In this document: one piece after another, positions 50,001 to 61,698 of the stretch
How the letters are laid out: every line of letters begins with the position of its first letter
Numbering within the stretch: the stretch's first letter is position 1
DNA from: Neodontobutis hainanensis
Taxonomy: Eukaryota > Chordata > Actinopteri > Gobiiformes > Odontobutidae
Length of the DNA: 64,000 nt
Direction of reading: 5' to 3'
Assembly (NCBI GenBank): GCA_024349245.1
Contig: JALDNG010000777.1
Span: 94,501-158,500, forward strand
The notes under the pieces: generated by a model
What the model saw: the letters and a program-made list of their open reading frames with translations, nothing else
Databases searched by the model: none
Told to the model about the DNA's origin: nothing
Made by a program: the position numbers and the translations under genes

Positions 50001-53000
50001 TATGTTAGGTGTAACATTGAGCAATAATTATGTGCATTAGTAAGTTTGTCCAGATACAGATACCAGTGCCTGATTTTAAAACTTTCAGTAAGCCCCCATG
50101 CCATTTAAAAACTATTTCTGTTATATTGAGGAGGCGTGACTATAACATAAGTATGAGTCACAGGGAGATACTTGCGTCAGCGAAGCCCAAGTGAGGCTTC
50201 GGAAAAGACTGCTTAGTTTACCAATTACACATTGCAATCTTATTTAAAAGACGCAGTGTGACTCAGAGCAATGCTGTAGAGGAGCAGAGGAAGGAAAGAG
50301 CCGGGAACAAGTATGTGGATAGGCAGTGACGACAGCCAGAAAATCAACTAGTGGGTTTCAGCCACTGGCTCAAATATCTGGCAAACATTTGTTGTCAGTT
50401 ACACCTGTGTTTTTGCCGGGTGGAGCATTGAAATCTTGCTCCACCCAAGTAAGTTTAGTACAGTACACAGTGTAAAAATCCCAGGTAACGCCTCTTAAAA
50501 AAATAAATTCATGAGATGAGTCATTTGCTGTCAAAGGGAAAAAAACTCCTAACTCAACATCCCTCTGCATAAGCCTTAATCTGTTAGCCACTGTTACAAA
50601 AAGTTCTTGGGAGAAGAGACCAGTTTATCTTCTTTAAAAGTTCACATACCCATGTTACATAACAGAATTGTTTCTCATTAAGAGTTAGCTGACTTATCGA
50701 GAGTCAAACTAAAAGTACAACGGGAGAACACAATTGTCCACTAGTATGAGACACAGGACGAACCGTGACTGTGGACGTATCTATGAGTAAACCCTTGGAC
50801 AAAGAATGAGTTCCTTGTTGAGGAGCTCTCACACAGACACTCACAAAAGTCAAGTGTATACGAGCCGTTGTTGTGTCACGCAATGCGAAAAACATTCAAC
50901 TACTACTCATTCGTCTATAAGCATTGTGTAATACATTTTTTGCTTAGACTAAATGACATCATGATGCTTGTCACTGTTGTTAAATCTGGTCTTTTCAAAC
51001 TAAAACACACAGGAGTCGCAGTGGGCTTTGAATGTTTTTAAATTATTCATAACCATGAAAGACTTAAAATAAAGTTGACCCTATCCTTTATTTTTCACTG
51101 TAGCATACATCATATACTGCATAAAATAAACAAGATTTCCATTGCTTGACTTGAGGTAACACTTCACACCCGTCTGAGGGCATAGGGTGAGGTGTCAAAG
51201 CACACAACCTGGACACTGCAGCAATTGGGGGGACTACTCAAACATGAACTTGGGCAGAAATGAACGTAGCAATGGTGATAAAACCAGAAGCACAATTAAA
51301 CTGCAAGGAAAAAAGTAATAAAACTGGAGCAATATTGTGAATGGTGTGGTGGAATATTCCTGGTCACAGTGTGTTACCACTGCAGCTGTTTGAGTTCACA
51401 AAGCAGTTAGATAAGCCGCCATCAGCAGTTACTGCAGCAGTACAGCAAAGCCATCATCACACAGACAGTTACATAATCACAGCTAAATGTGAAGGGCTTC
51501 CAGAGCAGGATGCAGTGGATGCCGAGTCCCTGTCACCATCACTGCTGATCCTCATTCCTTTGAACCATGTGTAAATACCTTTGCAGGTCTTCAAAGAAAG
51601 ATAGCTGAAAGAGGAAACTCTCAGAAGAATATGTACACCAGAAAGAGGCATAAGTTTTGGTCTTGTCTATAATTAGAACTCGCAGAGTCAGATAGTTCAC
51701 ATTACTCAGGAATATTGAATTTGTCATGCTTTTGCTTCCTACACTATTAGACAGTGGACAGGTCAATTTACGGATTGATCTGATTCTGCACAAAAGCGTT
51801 TAAGTGACACTGTCAATGTCAAGAAATCAATTGATTGATTGGAATAAAACCAGAACGCACAGTAATATAATATGGTCATGTAGAAATTACCACCCAGTCA
51901 CAATGGTCTCTTATGTCTGAGATAACTATTTCAGAAAAATTAATGCTGACAAGCATTTATTGAATCTACAAGAATAGAACAACAATAAAAGTCTGTTTCT
52001 TTGTCAATAAAAAGTTTTGTTGACATCTGTAGAGTCTCATGTTATAAGAATTGTATATTTTCTGTTATTAGTGATTACTGATTGCTCTCAGTCCTGCTCA
52101 GGTTATGTCCTCCAGCTGTCATTCAAACACATTCAGAACATCCTGGCATTCATGCTAATCCCAAACATAGACATTGACATAACTAACCACTGTACATTAT
52201 GCATCCTGGGAACTTGGGATGGGAGGCGTGAACAATGTATGCCTCCTAACACTGTGCATACAACAAGGTATAAAATCTCATGTATGGCATTTCTTTGAAA
52301 GCAATTCACTCTGTGCCATTGTTACTGTCTATGAATTGTTTCATTCTTGCAAGAACTAAATCGTTTATTCAAAATTATACCTGCTGTCTCTATCATCTCA
52401 CTCAGAAGAAGAAGTTTTATTTATATAGCGCCTTTCCGTAGCTCAAGGTCGCTTAACATTACATTTACATTACATTTATTCATTTAGCAGACGCTTTTAT
52501 CCAAAGCGACTTACATTGTTCTACAGTCACTGGAGGCAAGGTGGGTTAAGTGTCTTGCCCAAGGACACAACAACAGTATGAACTGTGGGCAGAGTGGGAA
52601 TCGAACCTACTACCTTCGGGTTGAAAGACGACTGCTCTACCCACTGAGCTACTGCCGCCCCTTACACAAATACAGTACATACAAACACTTACATATACAT
52701 CTATATATACACATCACATAATGCATATAGTTGCGATTATCCGAAATGTTTGTTAAATAGATGTTTTTAACTGGGACTTAAATGCACCCACAGATGTTGT
52801 AATGTAAGAGGCAGCGCATTCCATAATTGAGGAGCATTTATGCTAAATGACCTTCCACCAACAGTAGACAGACAAAAATGTTGGATGGACAACAGGCCAA
52901 GTTCAGCTGATCTAAGGGACCGGACAGGGCGGTAAGGGAGAGTAGGTCAGATAGATATTGGGGATCATGATCATTTAATGCTTTGAACGTTAGAAGCAAT

Positions 53001-56000
53001 ACCTTAAAGTGTATACGTGATGCTACAGGTAGCCAGTGAAGGTCATGAAGCAGAGGAGTAATGTGAGCAGAGCGCCTAGTGGAAGTGAGAACTCTTGCTG
53101 CTGAGTTTTAAACATACTGTAATCTTGCGGTATGTTTTTGGAAGACCAAGAAATAAGGCATTGCAATAGTACAGACGTGAAGTGATTAATGCGTGAATTA
53201 AGGTTTCAGTATCAGCAATGGTGAGAGAAGATCGGAGACGAGCAATATTACGAAGATGGAAAAAGAGTTTTTAATAAGAGAAGAAATGTGAGGGCCAAAA
53301 GATAGATTTGAATCAAATAAGACACCAAGATTACGGATTTGTGACGAAGGCTTAATGTGAGTTCCATGAACATCAAAAGACTGGTTCATCGTTTTGGCTG
53401 TGGCATTAGAACCAATCAATAATATCTCAGTTATTTTATCATTTAATTTAAGGAAATTCCGGGACATCCAATGCTTAATGTCCCCGATACAAGCTGTGAG
53501 TGAGTCAGGCAGAGATGGAGCATTGGAGCTGGTGGTGAGGTAGATTTGAATATCATCTGCATAGCAGTGGAACTGAAGTCCATGCTGCGTATGATGTCAC
53601 CGAGTGGATATATGAAGATGATAAATAATAGTGGGCCAAGAACCGGACCTTGAGGAACACTCTGTGTGAGTGAAGCAGTAGCAGATCTAAACCCTTGTAT
53701 AGTGATATAATACTTTCTGTCACTAATGTAGGAAATGAGCCAGGAAAGTGCAGAGCCAGTGATGCCAATGTCAGAGAGCCTAGAGATCATTAATTCATGG
53801 CAGACTGTGTTAAAAGCAGCGCTTAAATCAAGAAGCAGCAAGATGTTTGTCAGCCCTGCATCCATGGACAGAAGAATGTCATTAACCACCCGGAGAAGAG
53901 CCGTTTCAGCGCTGTGTGCTGGACGAAAACCAGACTGAAAAGGTTCAAAAAGGCCATTTGTATTCAAATATGACCGCAATTGCGAAGCAACAACCCTTTC
54001 AAAAACTTTGCTTATGAATGGTAGGTTGGATATTGGTCTGTAATTGTCCATGTTTAGGTGGTCTAGTCCTGTTTTTTTAAGAATCGGCGTCACATAGCCA
54101 TTTTTAGATCTGCTGGAACAACACCGGACGACAAACTACAGTTAATCATATGTGTGACGAAAGGTGCTACCTCAGGGACACACAACTTAAGCAAAACAGT
54201 AGGTGTGGGATCATGTTGGCAGGATGTGGAATTTAACCGCAATTAAATCGCGTATGGCACTTTGAGTAGTTAGAGTGAAAGCAGAGAGAGAGTTTGTAGA
54301 ATGAGGTGAATCAGCAAACATTAAGTGAACATCTGAATCATGTGCATGAGGAGCGTTTTTTTGCAATGGATGCAGTGATTGACTGTAGTTTGTCAGAGAA
54401 GAATTTTGATAAGCTATTTACAAGCCCCACAGAACCCGACATAAAAAGTTGTGGTGGATTTGTGAGTTTGCTAACCATAGCAAAGAGCGACTTGGGCCTG
54501 CACTTGGAATTCCTAATGGTAGAGGTAAAATAAATTTGCACCATTAAGGGCAGTACGGTACTTGTGCCAGTGTTCTTTCACTCATTGATCCAAACTACAA
54601 ATTCTTTAACATATGTAAAGATACCCCAGATAAAGTTGTATGATTGTTTGATCAGCATTAATACTGCAAAACCATGAAACTATAAATGGTAAATGGCATG
54701 CATTTATATAGCACTTTCCTGCACCGTTCTCGGGCACCCAAAGCGCTTTACGTCGTGCTTCCACTCACCTCATTTACATATAAGTCCTTTAAAGAGAGGC
54801 TGCTGACCATCTCCGTCCAAAATTGAGTTACAGACTCTATTTGAAGTGTAGCTGCAGTAATTGGATACTACTAACTAATCACACCTTAATCTGAATTGGA
54901 GGACAAACTGGGTTAATCTAGTAGTCTAAACAGTGTGAAGCACAAAAAATAGGTCATCTCTTTACAAGTCACTGTTTAGCTCCAAGAGACTCAAGTATAA
55001 AAAGGTTATATGTGAGCTTACATACATTTACATTTTCTAAAGGTTCATGTAATAATTTTTTTTTTAAAGACAAAGAAAACCACTAATTCTATCATATCAA
55101 ATCAGTATTTGTATCACATGACAAAATGCATGATGTAGGAGCCATTTTTCTACAGATGGTTAATTGCACCAATATAAACCATCTTTTTATTTTTTGCCTG
55201 TATTTGATAGGACAATAGAAAGACAGTGTGAGAGGGAGTACAACAACATTGACCAAAAGACCCAAGCTCTGCCAGGTCAACCACCAAGATGCTCCAGCAT
55301 AAACCAGCTTTTGAAAAAAACTGCGTTCAAAAGTATTTCTATTTATGGTAAAACCGACACAAATCATACCTAATAAATAACAAAGCACAAAAGTGATTTT
55401 GGGAGGAGTTTAACACTAGTAAACAAACAACTCCTTTTTCAGATTGAGGTGTGTCCATTATATGTTGGCCCCACTGCAGGCTGGACACCACAGGCAAACT
55501 TGTGTAACAAAGTTATTCCTAGGTAACAACCACAAAGCAAAACACTCCTGCTTTAGGCCTAATTCAGATGAACATCTCTCCAAAAGCTATGTTAAATACA
55601 ATTGAAAAAGGCCAGCGTTAATCCCATTTATGACCAGTCTGGCAGATGATGGAGGAATCTTATTTTCATCTCCGAGAGGCACATAATGAACACACCTACG
55701 ATCACATGAGCTCCCAAACAAACATGAGGGATGATGGACCGAGCTGTGTAATCAAGTCTATGCACACATAATAAAGCTTTGGGAGACTTCTTGCAGTTTC
55801 CTCCTCGCAGCTTGCCTAACTAAACAGACCTTCTACATGTTTTCCGCTCATGTGCTTGCCTGGGTAATGCCGCTGACCTGCAAAAATCACTAAACTATCA
55901 CCAGACTGCTTTTAGTGCAAAAATATAATGCACCAATGAACAAAATCATTGAAAATGAAAAACAAGGTTACTCTTTTAAGTTTACTGGGAAGTGAGGCAG

Positions 56001-59000
56001 GGTTAAGCTCACACGCTAACCAAACAATACAATTTTGTGTTATTTGCACAGTGCATACTCCAACTCAATCACTCAGAGAGCTTCATACAAGTCAATACTG
56101 TCAGATGGTATATTCCAGCAATTTTTTTAATATATGTGAAGTGTGAAAGCTGGTTTTAAATCTGTATTCAACAGTGTTACAACACAGAGGTCCATCAGCT
56201 TTTAGTACTTGTGGGATAATTGCTCACTAGAAACAGGGAGCAATGTGGAAAAAACATATACAGAAATAGTTTTATGTGTTTATAGGCACAACTGTTGAAG
56301 GGTGAAGACAAATCTGATTTTCACCCATGCACCAAGCAGTAGATATTCAGTGGGAGGTTTATTTACAGGTACATTCACTTTCACATTGTTCTTGAAGGCT
56401 ATGTGGCATGTGGTTGCTATTGTTCCATACTTATTGATGGGATTTAGACAAATGAATTTAAAACCAGTCTCTATTACGTGATAAGTTGGCATTACTTATT
56501 TTAAATTAGGGAGGCTTTAGGGAGACTTAGTACATTACCCAAAACAAAACTCACCTCTAATGACGTGGGTGCCGATCTGTATTCATCTGTAATGACAGAA
56601 CAGAGAAAATGCATTATTATTCATACACACGCACTGCAGTGTGGTTATTGACCTAACCTGTTATTTGACACAATCACAATCAATCACAACCTCAAATTTT
56701 TTTTTGTGAAATGTTCTGTGAAGGCATGCCAGGCATCTTGGAGCGAATTGAAAGGGAACTCAGAAATTAACATGACACTGCTTTATAGCATGAATTAATT
56801 AAGCATTATGGGTTGGGAGTTGGAAAGCAGCCTAATTGTCCTCAAAGGGAGGATACGTTTAATTACCCTGCAAGAATACAGTGAAACTACTGAGTGAAAA
56901 ATAATGTTTTTCCAATGATGTCACTGCCTGAGACAAACAGAGGTGCCAAACCCTGCCTCTGGGGGCTGTGTGTGCGGTAAAATGAGACCCTCTCATTCAC
57001 CAAAAGGAAATGGATCCAAATGTTGACCTCGATCGGTTGCCATGGGGACTTCTTTGGATTGGTTTGGTTGAGGCATTATTGACAGACGGTGCATCAGGTC
57101 TTCTCCCAACTGCAGTTGCAGTTCATGTCATATGCCCATCTCTCCATTTAGTCCTAAGTAGGTAATATTTTTTCTCAAGCAAAGTTTAAATCGTTTTGGT
57201 AGATGTAATCGCACTTTCATAATTTTCAGTAACCATTTGTCCAAAAACCATTGTTTGCTAATGTTGTTATTAATATTTTTTAAATGAATGATCAACGACT
57301 ATTTTTACCATGAATTTGCCATTCATGCTTCACTTAAAGAGTAGAATAAGCCACTGATTTTGGGGTCAAAATTATATCCCATTTCAAAAATCTTGAATGC
57401 CATTAGGAATGACATAACAAATGACAGCACAATAATCTTTTGTTCTAACCCCATCAAAAAACAGTCTCACAATCTGCTGTCTCTTACACTTCTGGGACAA
57501 TACACTGTCTTATCTTTCCCAAAAACCTGTCTTTCTGGATTTTTTTTAATCACAAGCACAAAAGATGTGCTCAATGGTTTCACTTTTGAACAAAATTACA
57601 TTATTTGTTTTTTGCATTAGAGTTTAGTTTGAAAGAATGACAACAGCCTGTAAGTAAAAGTGAAGGACTAAAAGTACAAGTAGTGTAATACCTTTTCAGA
57701 CTTTAGTCCAAAGAGTCAAATTAGGTCATGACTCATAAATTAACAAGATTGTCCAAACAGAAATGGTCTGAATTCAAATATAAGTTACTTTACTTTAGCA
57801 GGTCACTAGAAATTACACTTAAGGACAGATGGAGGAAAAAATAACCAGTTAGCCAGCAGTACTCATGTGGGAAACACTAAGTCTTCTGTTTGTCCCGTCC
57901 AAGGAGAGGTGGCAGGGTCCCTTGTGTCTACAGGGGCAAGTAAATCAGGGCAGGAATATTTGGAGCAGTGCGCTGTGTCACTTTGGGTGGAATAAAGCAT
58001 TGGAAATTGGTGATGTTATAATATTATTCTTACAAGAGGAGTGTACAGCAGTCTGTGTGCGCAGTATAGACACAGAAGTTGTAGGGTGAGCAGTATGTAC
58101 CTGGGAGCAGGCCAACTTGAGGATGTACCATCTTGACTCATGTGCAGCAAATGCATACGGCGTGTTGTGTAAGCAGTGATTTTGTGCTGCTGGGGGAGTA
58201 TCGTCTGAATGTAGGCTCTGAGCTTCTTGAGGCTTAATAGGTCTCATGTCTCTCTCATCACTAGGCATAATAAGAATCAGGACAGGGCCAAGTTGTCCCA
58301 AAAATACTTCAGCCACTAACCAAGAGGAACAGCAAAAGGGCTAAGCCCTTAGAATTGATAGCAGACCACATGTGTTCATTTATTCTGCAGTATATTTAGC
58401 TTTGAAGCCTATCTATTTATTTTGAGACCCTTACTTACACTTAGCAAACATTACCAGCTGATGACAAACCCTGAAAGCACAGCTAAACTTAGCGAAAGTT
58501 CACTTAAAAATCAGGTAAAAACATCTGACGGAAATAAAACACAGATTTTAACTTCCTGAATAACTAACTCAGCTGCCTAAAGCAGCACCACACCTTCTGC
58601 ATTATGCCTAACTATCACATTACAGGAATGCTGTTAACAGGGAAAGGCTTTGAAACTAATGTGTCTTACTCAACACCTGGTAGAGGTACTTTCAGAATAT
58701 TTACTACTAAACCTTTTAAACACAAGTTGCCAGGCAATAAGAAGCAGCAGTTTAGTAAAAGTCTCATACAGGCTTTTTAAGATAAAAAAAAAAACATTTA
58801 TTCTGCTCATTAAATACAAAAACTTAGTCAAGCTCTCCCCCACTTGTTACTTAGGTTAACACTATTGGTTATATGTAACATGTCAGGTGAAATTGTTCAT
58901 CACTATACACGTTGTATAGTTCAGAGCACCTGCTCTTTTGAGACACTTGTTTTCACCTTAGCATCCTATAGTACCAAATGTCTTACACCTAATCATGATC

Positions 59001-59938
59001 ACAATCATGACCAATATAAGTCAGAACTTTACACAGCCTTTTTTCACTTCGGCTAGTCCTTGACCCTATAGTTTAGCTTTATGGCTTTGTTCTGGACTGG
59101 ACCTATGGTGATTTCTAGTTTTAATCCATCACATGGCTCATTGTTTACTGTTGCTAACGGACAACTGAAGCTAACATTTCAAACACCAATAGCCTCCACT
59201 TCGAGCCACGGTAAGCAAGATGCAACACAGCCCGGTTTATGCAGTAAAGAAAAGAAAAGAAAAGAAAAATGATGAGATGAGGCCTTGTGTATGAATTAAT
59301 AGCCCTATGCAGCTTTTCTTGTCAATCTGATTCATAGGGGTGTTTATGTGCTGTTAACAAGCGCATCGAGTGTCGGTAAACAAATTCACCACATGGCTGG
59401 GAGCAAATAACCACAACAATGGCCTCTATGTGAAGATGCTCTGCTTGTGCGGCCTGTGAGAAATGTGCAGAAAATGCTTCATTGTAGTCTGTCAGTGGCG
59501 GGGAAAAGCGATGTTGATATTTGCAAATGTGTAGTTAAAAAAATTGTAATCTTAGTCGTAAGTGTGAAGCTGACGTCCGACATCTCGTTTACCTGTAATG
59601 TCTTTATACACTAGTTTGACAGCCCCGTCTTTTCCAATTGCCACATCCCCAGGTCCTTCAATCCTTCGCGGGAAGTCTCCAGGTGAAGCGCTGTGGTTCT
59701 TGGAGCTTTTCCTCCGTTGTTTGTGAGCTAAAGCCCGGCAGCATTGGTAGCACACGGCCCAAGCCTGCTCCTCGTTAATGGGCTGGTTGTACAAAGTCAG
59801 GATCTCTTCCAGGGAGACCTCCTCGGCTCCGTCACCGCAGTCCATGCTCAGGTCTCCAGCGTTGAAATCAGTGGCGAAATCCCGGAGAATCGTCGGCAAA
59901 GGTATCATTCCGTCTTCAGCCCCCGGTCGCTTAGCCAT
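39995..59938 (-). CDS. spire1: Spire-type actin nucleator (SPIRE1-like), two frame breaks
   Basis: Spire proteins nucleate actin filaments together with formins on vesicle membranes. Coding exons (high to low): 59938-59593, 56586-56555, 48662-48405, 46776-46651, 45262-45188, 45106-44942, 44846-44760, 44536-44407, cassette 43775-43734, 43067-43020, 42754-42606, 42483-42423, 42331-42187, possible microexon 41509-41480, 41091-40954, 40762-40692, 40614-40587, 40496-40335, 40253-39995. The order is KIND, WH2 repeats, Spire box, FYVE-like zinc finger. The end RKTQSFYMSSSSSVNF points to SPIRE1, since SPIRE2 ends differently; which teleost duplicate (a or b) is undecided. Including the cassette and filling gaps in exons at 42187 and 40335, the length is about 774 residues, near the human length of about 756. 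All splice sites are canonical. Intron 2 (7.9 kb) holds transposons. Confidence 0.92.
41480..41509 (-). CDS. spire1: possible 30-nt spire1 microexon
   Basis: A long pyrimidine tract ending CTGCCGGCCAG is followed by 30 bases encoding MRAASVAQGT and a near-perfect donor GTAAGT. It would insert 10 residues between KSL and EEFCYPVE without changing frame. I do not recall this segment from mammalian SPIRE1. It may be a regulated teleost microexon or a chance site pair. Confidence 0.4.
42187..42331 (-). CDS. spire1: spire1 linker exon with 1-base loss
   Basis: The exon opens in phase as PPKF, matching human PPKF, but the conserved VSATPQPDKRQASPQRRHSI and later FVPPSRQSSKSL are in the next frame. 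One base is missing between 42317 and 42316 (genomic TTTCGACAG where TTT-CNG-ACA-G is expected). The splice sites are good and the corrected 146 bases fit the flanking phases. Confidence 0.82.
43734..43775 (-). CDS. spire1: spire1 42-nt cassette exon
   Basis: A 42-base exon with acceptor CTGTCAG and donor GTAATG, encoding VMRPLSMSYSFDSS with both end codons split (phase 1 on both sides). It can be skipped without changing the frame. The MRPLSMS segment resembles an optional piece I recall from human SPIRE1, so an alternatively spliced exon is likely. Confidence 0.75.
44407..45262 (-). CDS. spire1: spire1 WH2 actin-binding exons
   Basis: Four closely spaced exons encode the tandem WH2 region, about residues 255-406. 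Landmarks are NADW|ARFWVQVMRDLR, TGVKLKKVQERQYNPLP, YEMLMDDIRSKRYNLRKVM, NGNIPPKLKKSAHEIILEF and ERLLEDIKAERKLRPVSP. Each helix followed by LKKV-, LRKV- or LRPV-type residues is an actin-monomer site. The exons join in phase 0 until the last, which ends in phase 1. No frame break is present here. Confidence 0.9.
46651..59938 (-). CDS. spire1: spire1 KIND-domain exons
   Basis: The first four exons encode residues 1-254. The KIND domain starts at VSLEEILTLYNQPINEEQAW (41-60) and continues through VIDSLGVMIYKALDYGL at the start of exon 3. ERELSPPLEHLIDMLTN, an acidic run of about 12 Glu and RVRSYKDIMM then lead to the LCSSHLPSPSDAPNHYQAVC segment of exon 4. In the family KIND binds the C-terminal tail of FMN-type formins. 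Exon 2 is only 32 bases (DEYRSAPTSLE with split first codon) and sits alone between introns of 3.0 and 7.9 kb. Confidence 0.9.
52406..54600 (-). mobile_element. 5'-truncated L2-like non-LTR retrotransposon
   Basis: On the minus strand two overlapping frames (54093-53443 and 53467-53198) encode a reverse transcriptase of L2/CR1-like type. Landmarks are MDNYRPISNLPFISKVFERV, FQSGFRPAHSAETALLRVVN, the catalytic-block remnant LLDLSAAFNTV, SVPQGPVLGPLLFI, and in another frame EILLIGSNATAKT with IRNLGVLFDSNLSFGPHIS. The YADD site is disrupted by a frameshift around 53.57 kb, so the copy is dead. The 3' end at about 52406-52448 has the typical fish TTTATTTATATAGCGCC tail. A SINE interrupts it at 52449-52661. 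No endonuclease domain is seen, and the 5' end is approximate. Confidence 0.82.
52449..52661 (-). mobile_element. tRNA-derived SINE nested in the LINE
   Basis: On the minus strand it starts with a tRNA-like head: TAGCTCAGTGGGTAGAGC (A box) and GGTTCGATTCC (B box). A body follows containing TGTGTCCTTGGGCAAGACAC, then the core GTCGCTTTGGATAAAAGCGT and a tail of ATGTAA-type repeats. LINE 3' sequence flanks it on both sides, so it inserted after the LINE. Target-site duplication is uncertain. A second, more diverged copy is at 63.19-63.39 kb. Confidence 0.85.
54688..54785 (+). mobile_element. short retroposon 3'-tail fragment
   Basis: Contains GGTAAATGG, then TTTATATAGCACTTTC and CCCAAAGCGCTTTACG, the common teleost retroposon tail. 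No tRNA head or reverse transcriptase adjoins. Orientation is inferred from the usual reading of the tail. Confidence 0.55.
56587..59592 (-). other. spire1: spire1 intron 1 (3.0 kb)
   Basis: No exon or transposon recognised. A short AAAGA microsatellite is at its 5' side (59246-59269). Confidence 0.6.
59246..59269. repeat. (AAAGA)n microsatellite
   Basis: About five units of AAAGA in spire1 intron 1. Confidence 0.85.
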
Positions 59939-60125
59939 TCTTACACCATTTTACTACAATTAAGAAAAATTAAAACCCCAAAACGGAGTGTTTTAGGTGC
60001 TAATCATTGGCACAGAGTTAGACCGCGTTCATTTGAGTCAGCTGTGATCTGTGAACCTGAGAAAAACGGGCACCAACGGCTCAGTGGAGACGGCCCCTGA
60101 TGGACCGTCCGCGCGGTCCTAGTGC
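59939..60125 (-). promoter_or_regulatory. spire1: spire1 5' UTR and promoter region
   Basis: The DNA upstream of the ATG rises in CpG content, with CCGTCCGCGCGGTCC near 60103-60117, and lacks a convincing TATA box. The call rests on position and composition. Confidence 0.45.
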
Positions 60126-60129
60126 CTCC

Positions 60130-60780
60130 CTTCCGATATCCACCACTTGATAATATCCATGTACAAGTGTGGCCTTTCATCAAAATTGAGTTTGACACCA
60201 CTGGTGTGAGATATTTATACATAAAATTATTAATAGACTAAACACTTTGCAAACGTTTATTCTACATAACTGAACAAATGATTTAATTGCTATGGCTGTA
60301 TATTCAAATATTTAGTATTTAAAGTAAATATTTAGTTTGCAACACGCTGGACAGGTTAAATACCTTTGAATGAATGAATTAGCCAGTGATGCAAGTACCT
60401 AATATAACAATGTTAATAATAAGACCTCTGTTCAACTACAAGTACAACATGCCTAAAGGCATAATATGCAGAATTCTCCCCCATACTGGATTTTGAATGA
60501 ACTTAAGCCACTTTTTTTTTGTTTTTTTTTGTTTGTTTGTTTTTTGTTATCAGGTTAGAACTACAGGCTGTAAACATATCTCCCATATAAAAAAGTGCTA
60601 CAAATGACAAATACCAATTGAGGGTATTTCATTTAGATCATTATAGAGTCTATATATTATGCCTTTATATTACACCTTGGATTTATGTCAGTTTTGTATG
60701 ACGTGGCTCCCAAATCAAGGCATAACCTACTTTTTCAGAATGTTAACACAAGAATGCGTTTTAAAAGTGATTAAACTGAA
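60130..60780. other. spacer between spire1 and baalc 3' UTR
   Basis: A/T-rich, with T-rich low complexity near 60512-60545. No gene recognised. Confidence 0.45.
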
Positions 60781-60785
60781 CAGCT

Positions 60786-60791
60786 TTTATT
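60786..60791 (-). terminator. baalc: candidate poly(A) signal of baalc
   Basis: AATAAA on the minus strand, about 0.9 kb after the baalc stop; it is the first canonical signal after it. Confidence 0.4.
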
Positions 60792-60858
60792 ACTCTGATG
60801 GTCTCTTTTTAAGTGGCTGTTGACAACAGCAGTCTCTTGAGATAGCAAAATGTTCCAC

Positions 60859-60878
60859 GTCGCCATCTGGTGGTCACT
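60859..60878 (-). promoter_or_regulatory. candidate CTCF site
   Basis: The minus strand reads GACCACCAGATGGCGACG, a good match to the CTCF core CCASNAGRKGGCR. It lies between spire1 and baalc, a plausible place for an insulator. Occupancy is unknown. Confidence 0.4.
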
Positions 60879-61670
60879 GCACATTTTGTGCCCTAAGCTT
60901 TTGATGTTAATCATTTTAAATTTGATCATTGCATGCAGTTACGTGTAAGCCACACAAATAATAATACATATAATACAAAACAGTAAATTTGTGTGCTCAA
61001 ACTGAAAATGTAACATAACTTTGAAACTCCATACTAATACAAATCTTAAAAAATAGTTAAAACTGAACACAAGAACAATTCAAATAAACATGATGTATAG
61101 GCACATGCGGATGGGTGAGTTTCTTTTTTTAGCAAAGTCTGGAAAAGATAGTCTTCAGGTTTCTTCAGATCTCAGTATCTTAAACAGCACTTCAGGTTCT
61201 TCATTTACAGCATTTACTGATGATAAACATCATCCTCAGTGGTCACCTCACACTATTGTTTTTCATTCACAAGAAAAAAATATATATTTGCACATAAATG
61301 AAGCTTTTTTCCCAAGAAGGCCTCACACAAAAACATTTGATGTGCAGTTTGTGATTATCATGTGCATATGAATCGCTCTTTCAAAAAACACAGCAGTCTT
61401 TAAACTGGCTTTAGTATACAGTCATATTCCCTGACCACCATAAGCATGAGTAAAAGCACAGTGGAGCACCGTCTGCTTCACACATGCATTTGCAATGGCA
61501 CAACAAAGATGCAGCATCCCGAGATCTTTGGATGGAGACATATGCAGGTGCTTATGTTGTATATCACTGAGATAGGCAGCCATGATCTTGTCACTAGCAA
61601 TCATCCATGCTAATCTTCTAATTCCCCATCTTAATTACTGGTCAACTGCAAACAGCTTTGGCCGTCATCC

Positions 61671-61698
61671 TCTTCAAAGAGTCTTCAAAGAGTCTTCT
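61671..61698. repeat. 11-bp tandem repeat beside the baalc stop
   Basis: TCTTCAAAGAG occurs twice in tandem with a partial third unit that abuts the baalc stop codon at 61699-61701, on the 3' UTR side. Confidence 0.8.

Larger units (their letters stand above)
48663..56554 (-). other. spire1: spire1 intron 2 (7.9 kb)
   Basis: The longest intron in the window. It contains an L2-like LINE split by a SINE (52.4-54.6 kb) and a further repeat fragment at 54.69-54.78 kb. The rest (48.7-52.4 and 54.8-56.5 kb) shows no exon or recognised element. Confidence 0.7.

Noticed and set aside
52580..52661. tRNA gene on the minus strand
   Set aside because: A and B boxes are present, but the sequence continues into a SINE body and tail inside a LINE, so it is the head of a retroposon.
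59744..60100. 118-codon plus-strand open frame
   Set aside because: Antisense shadow of spire1 exon 1 and its 5' UTR.
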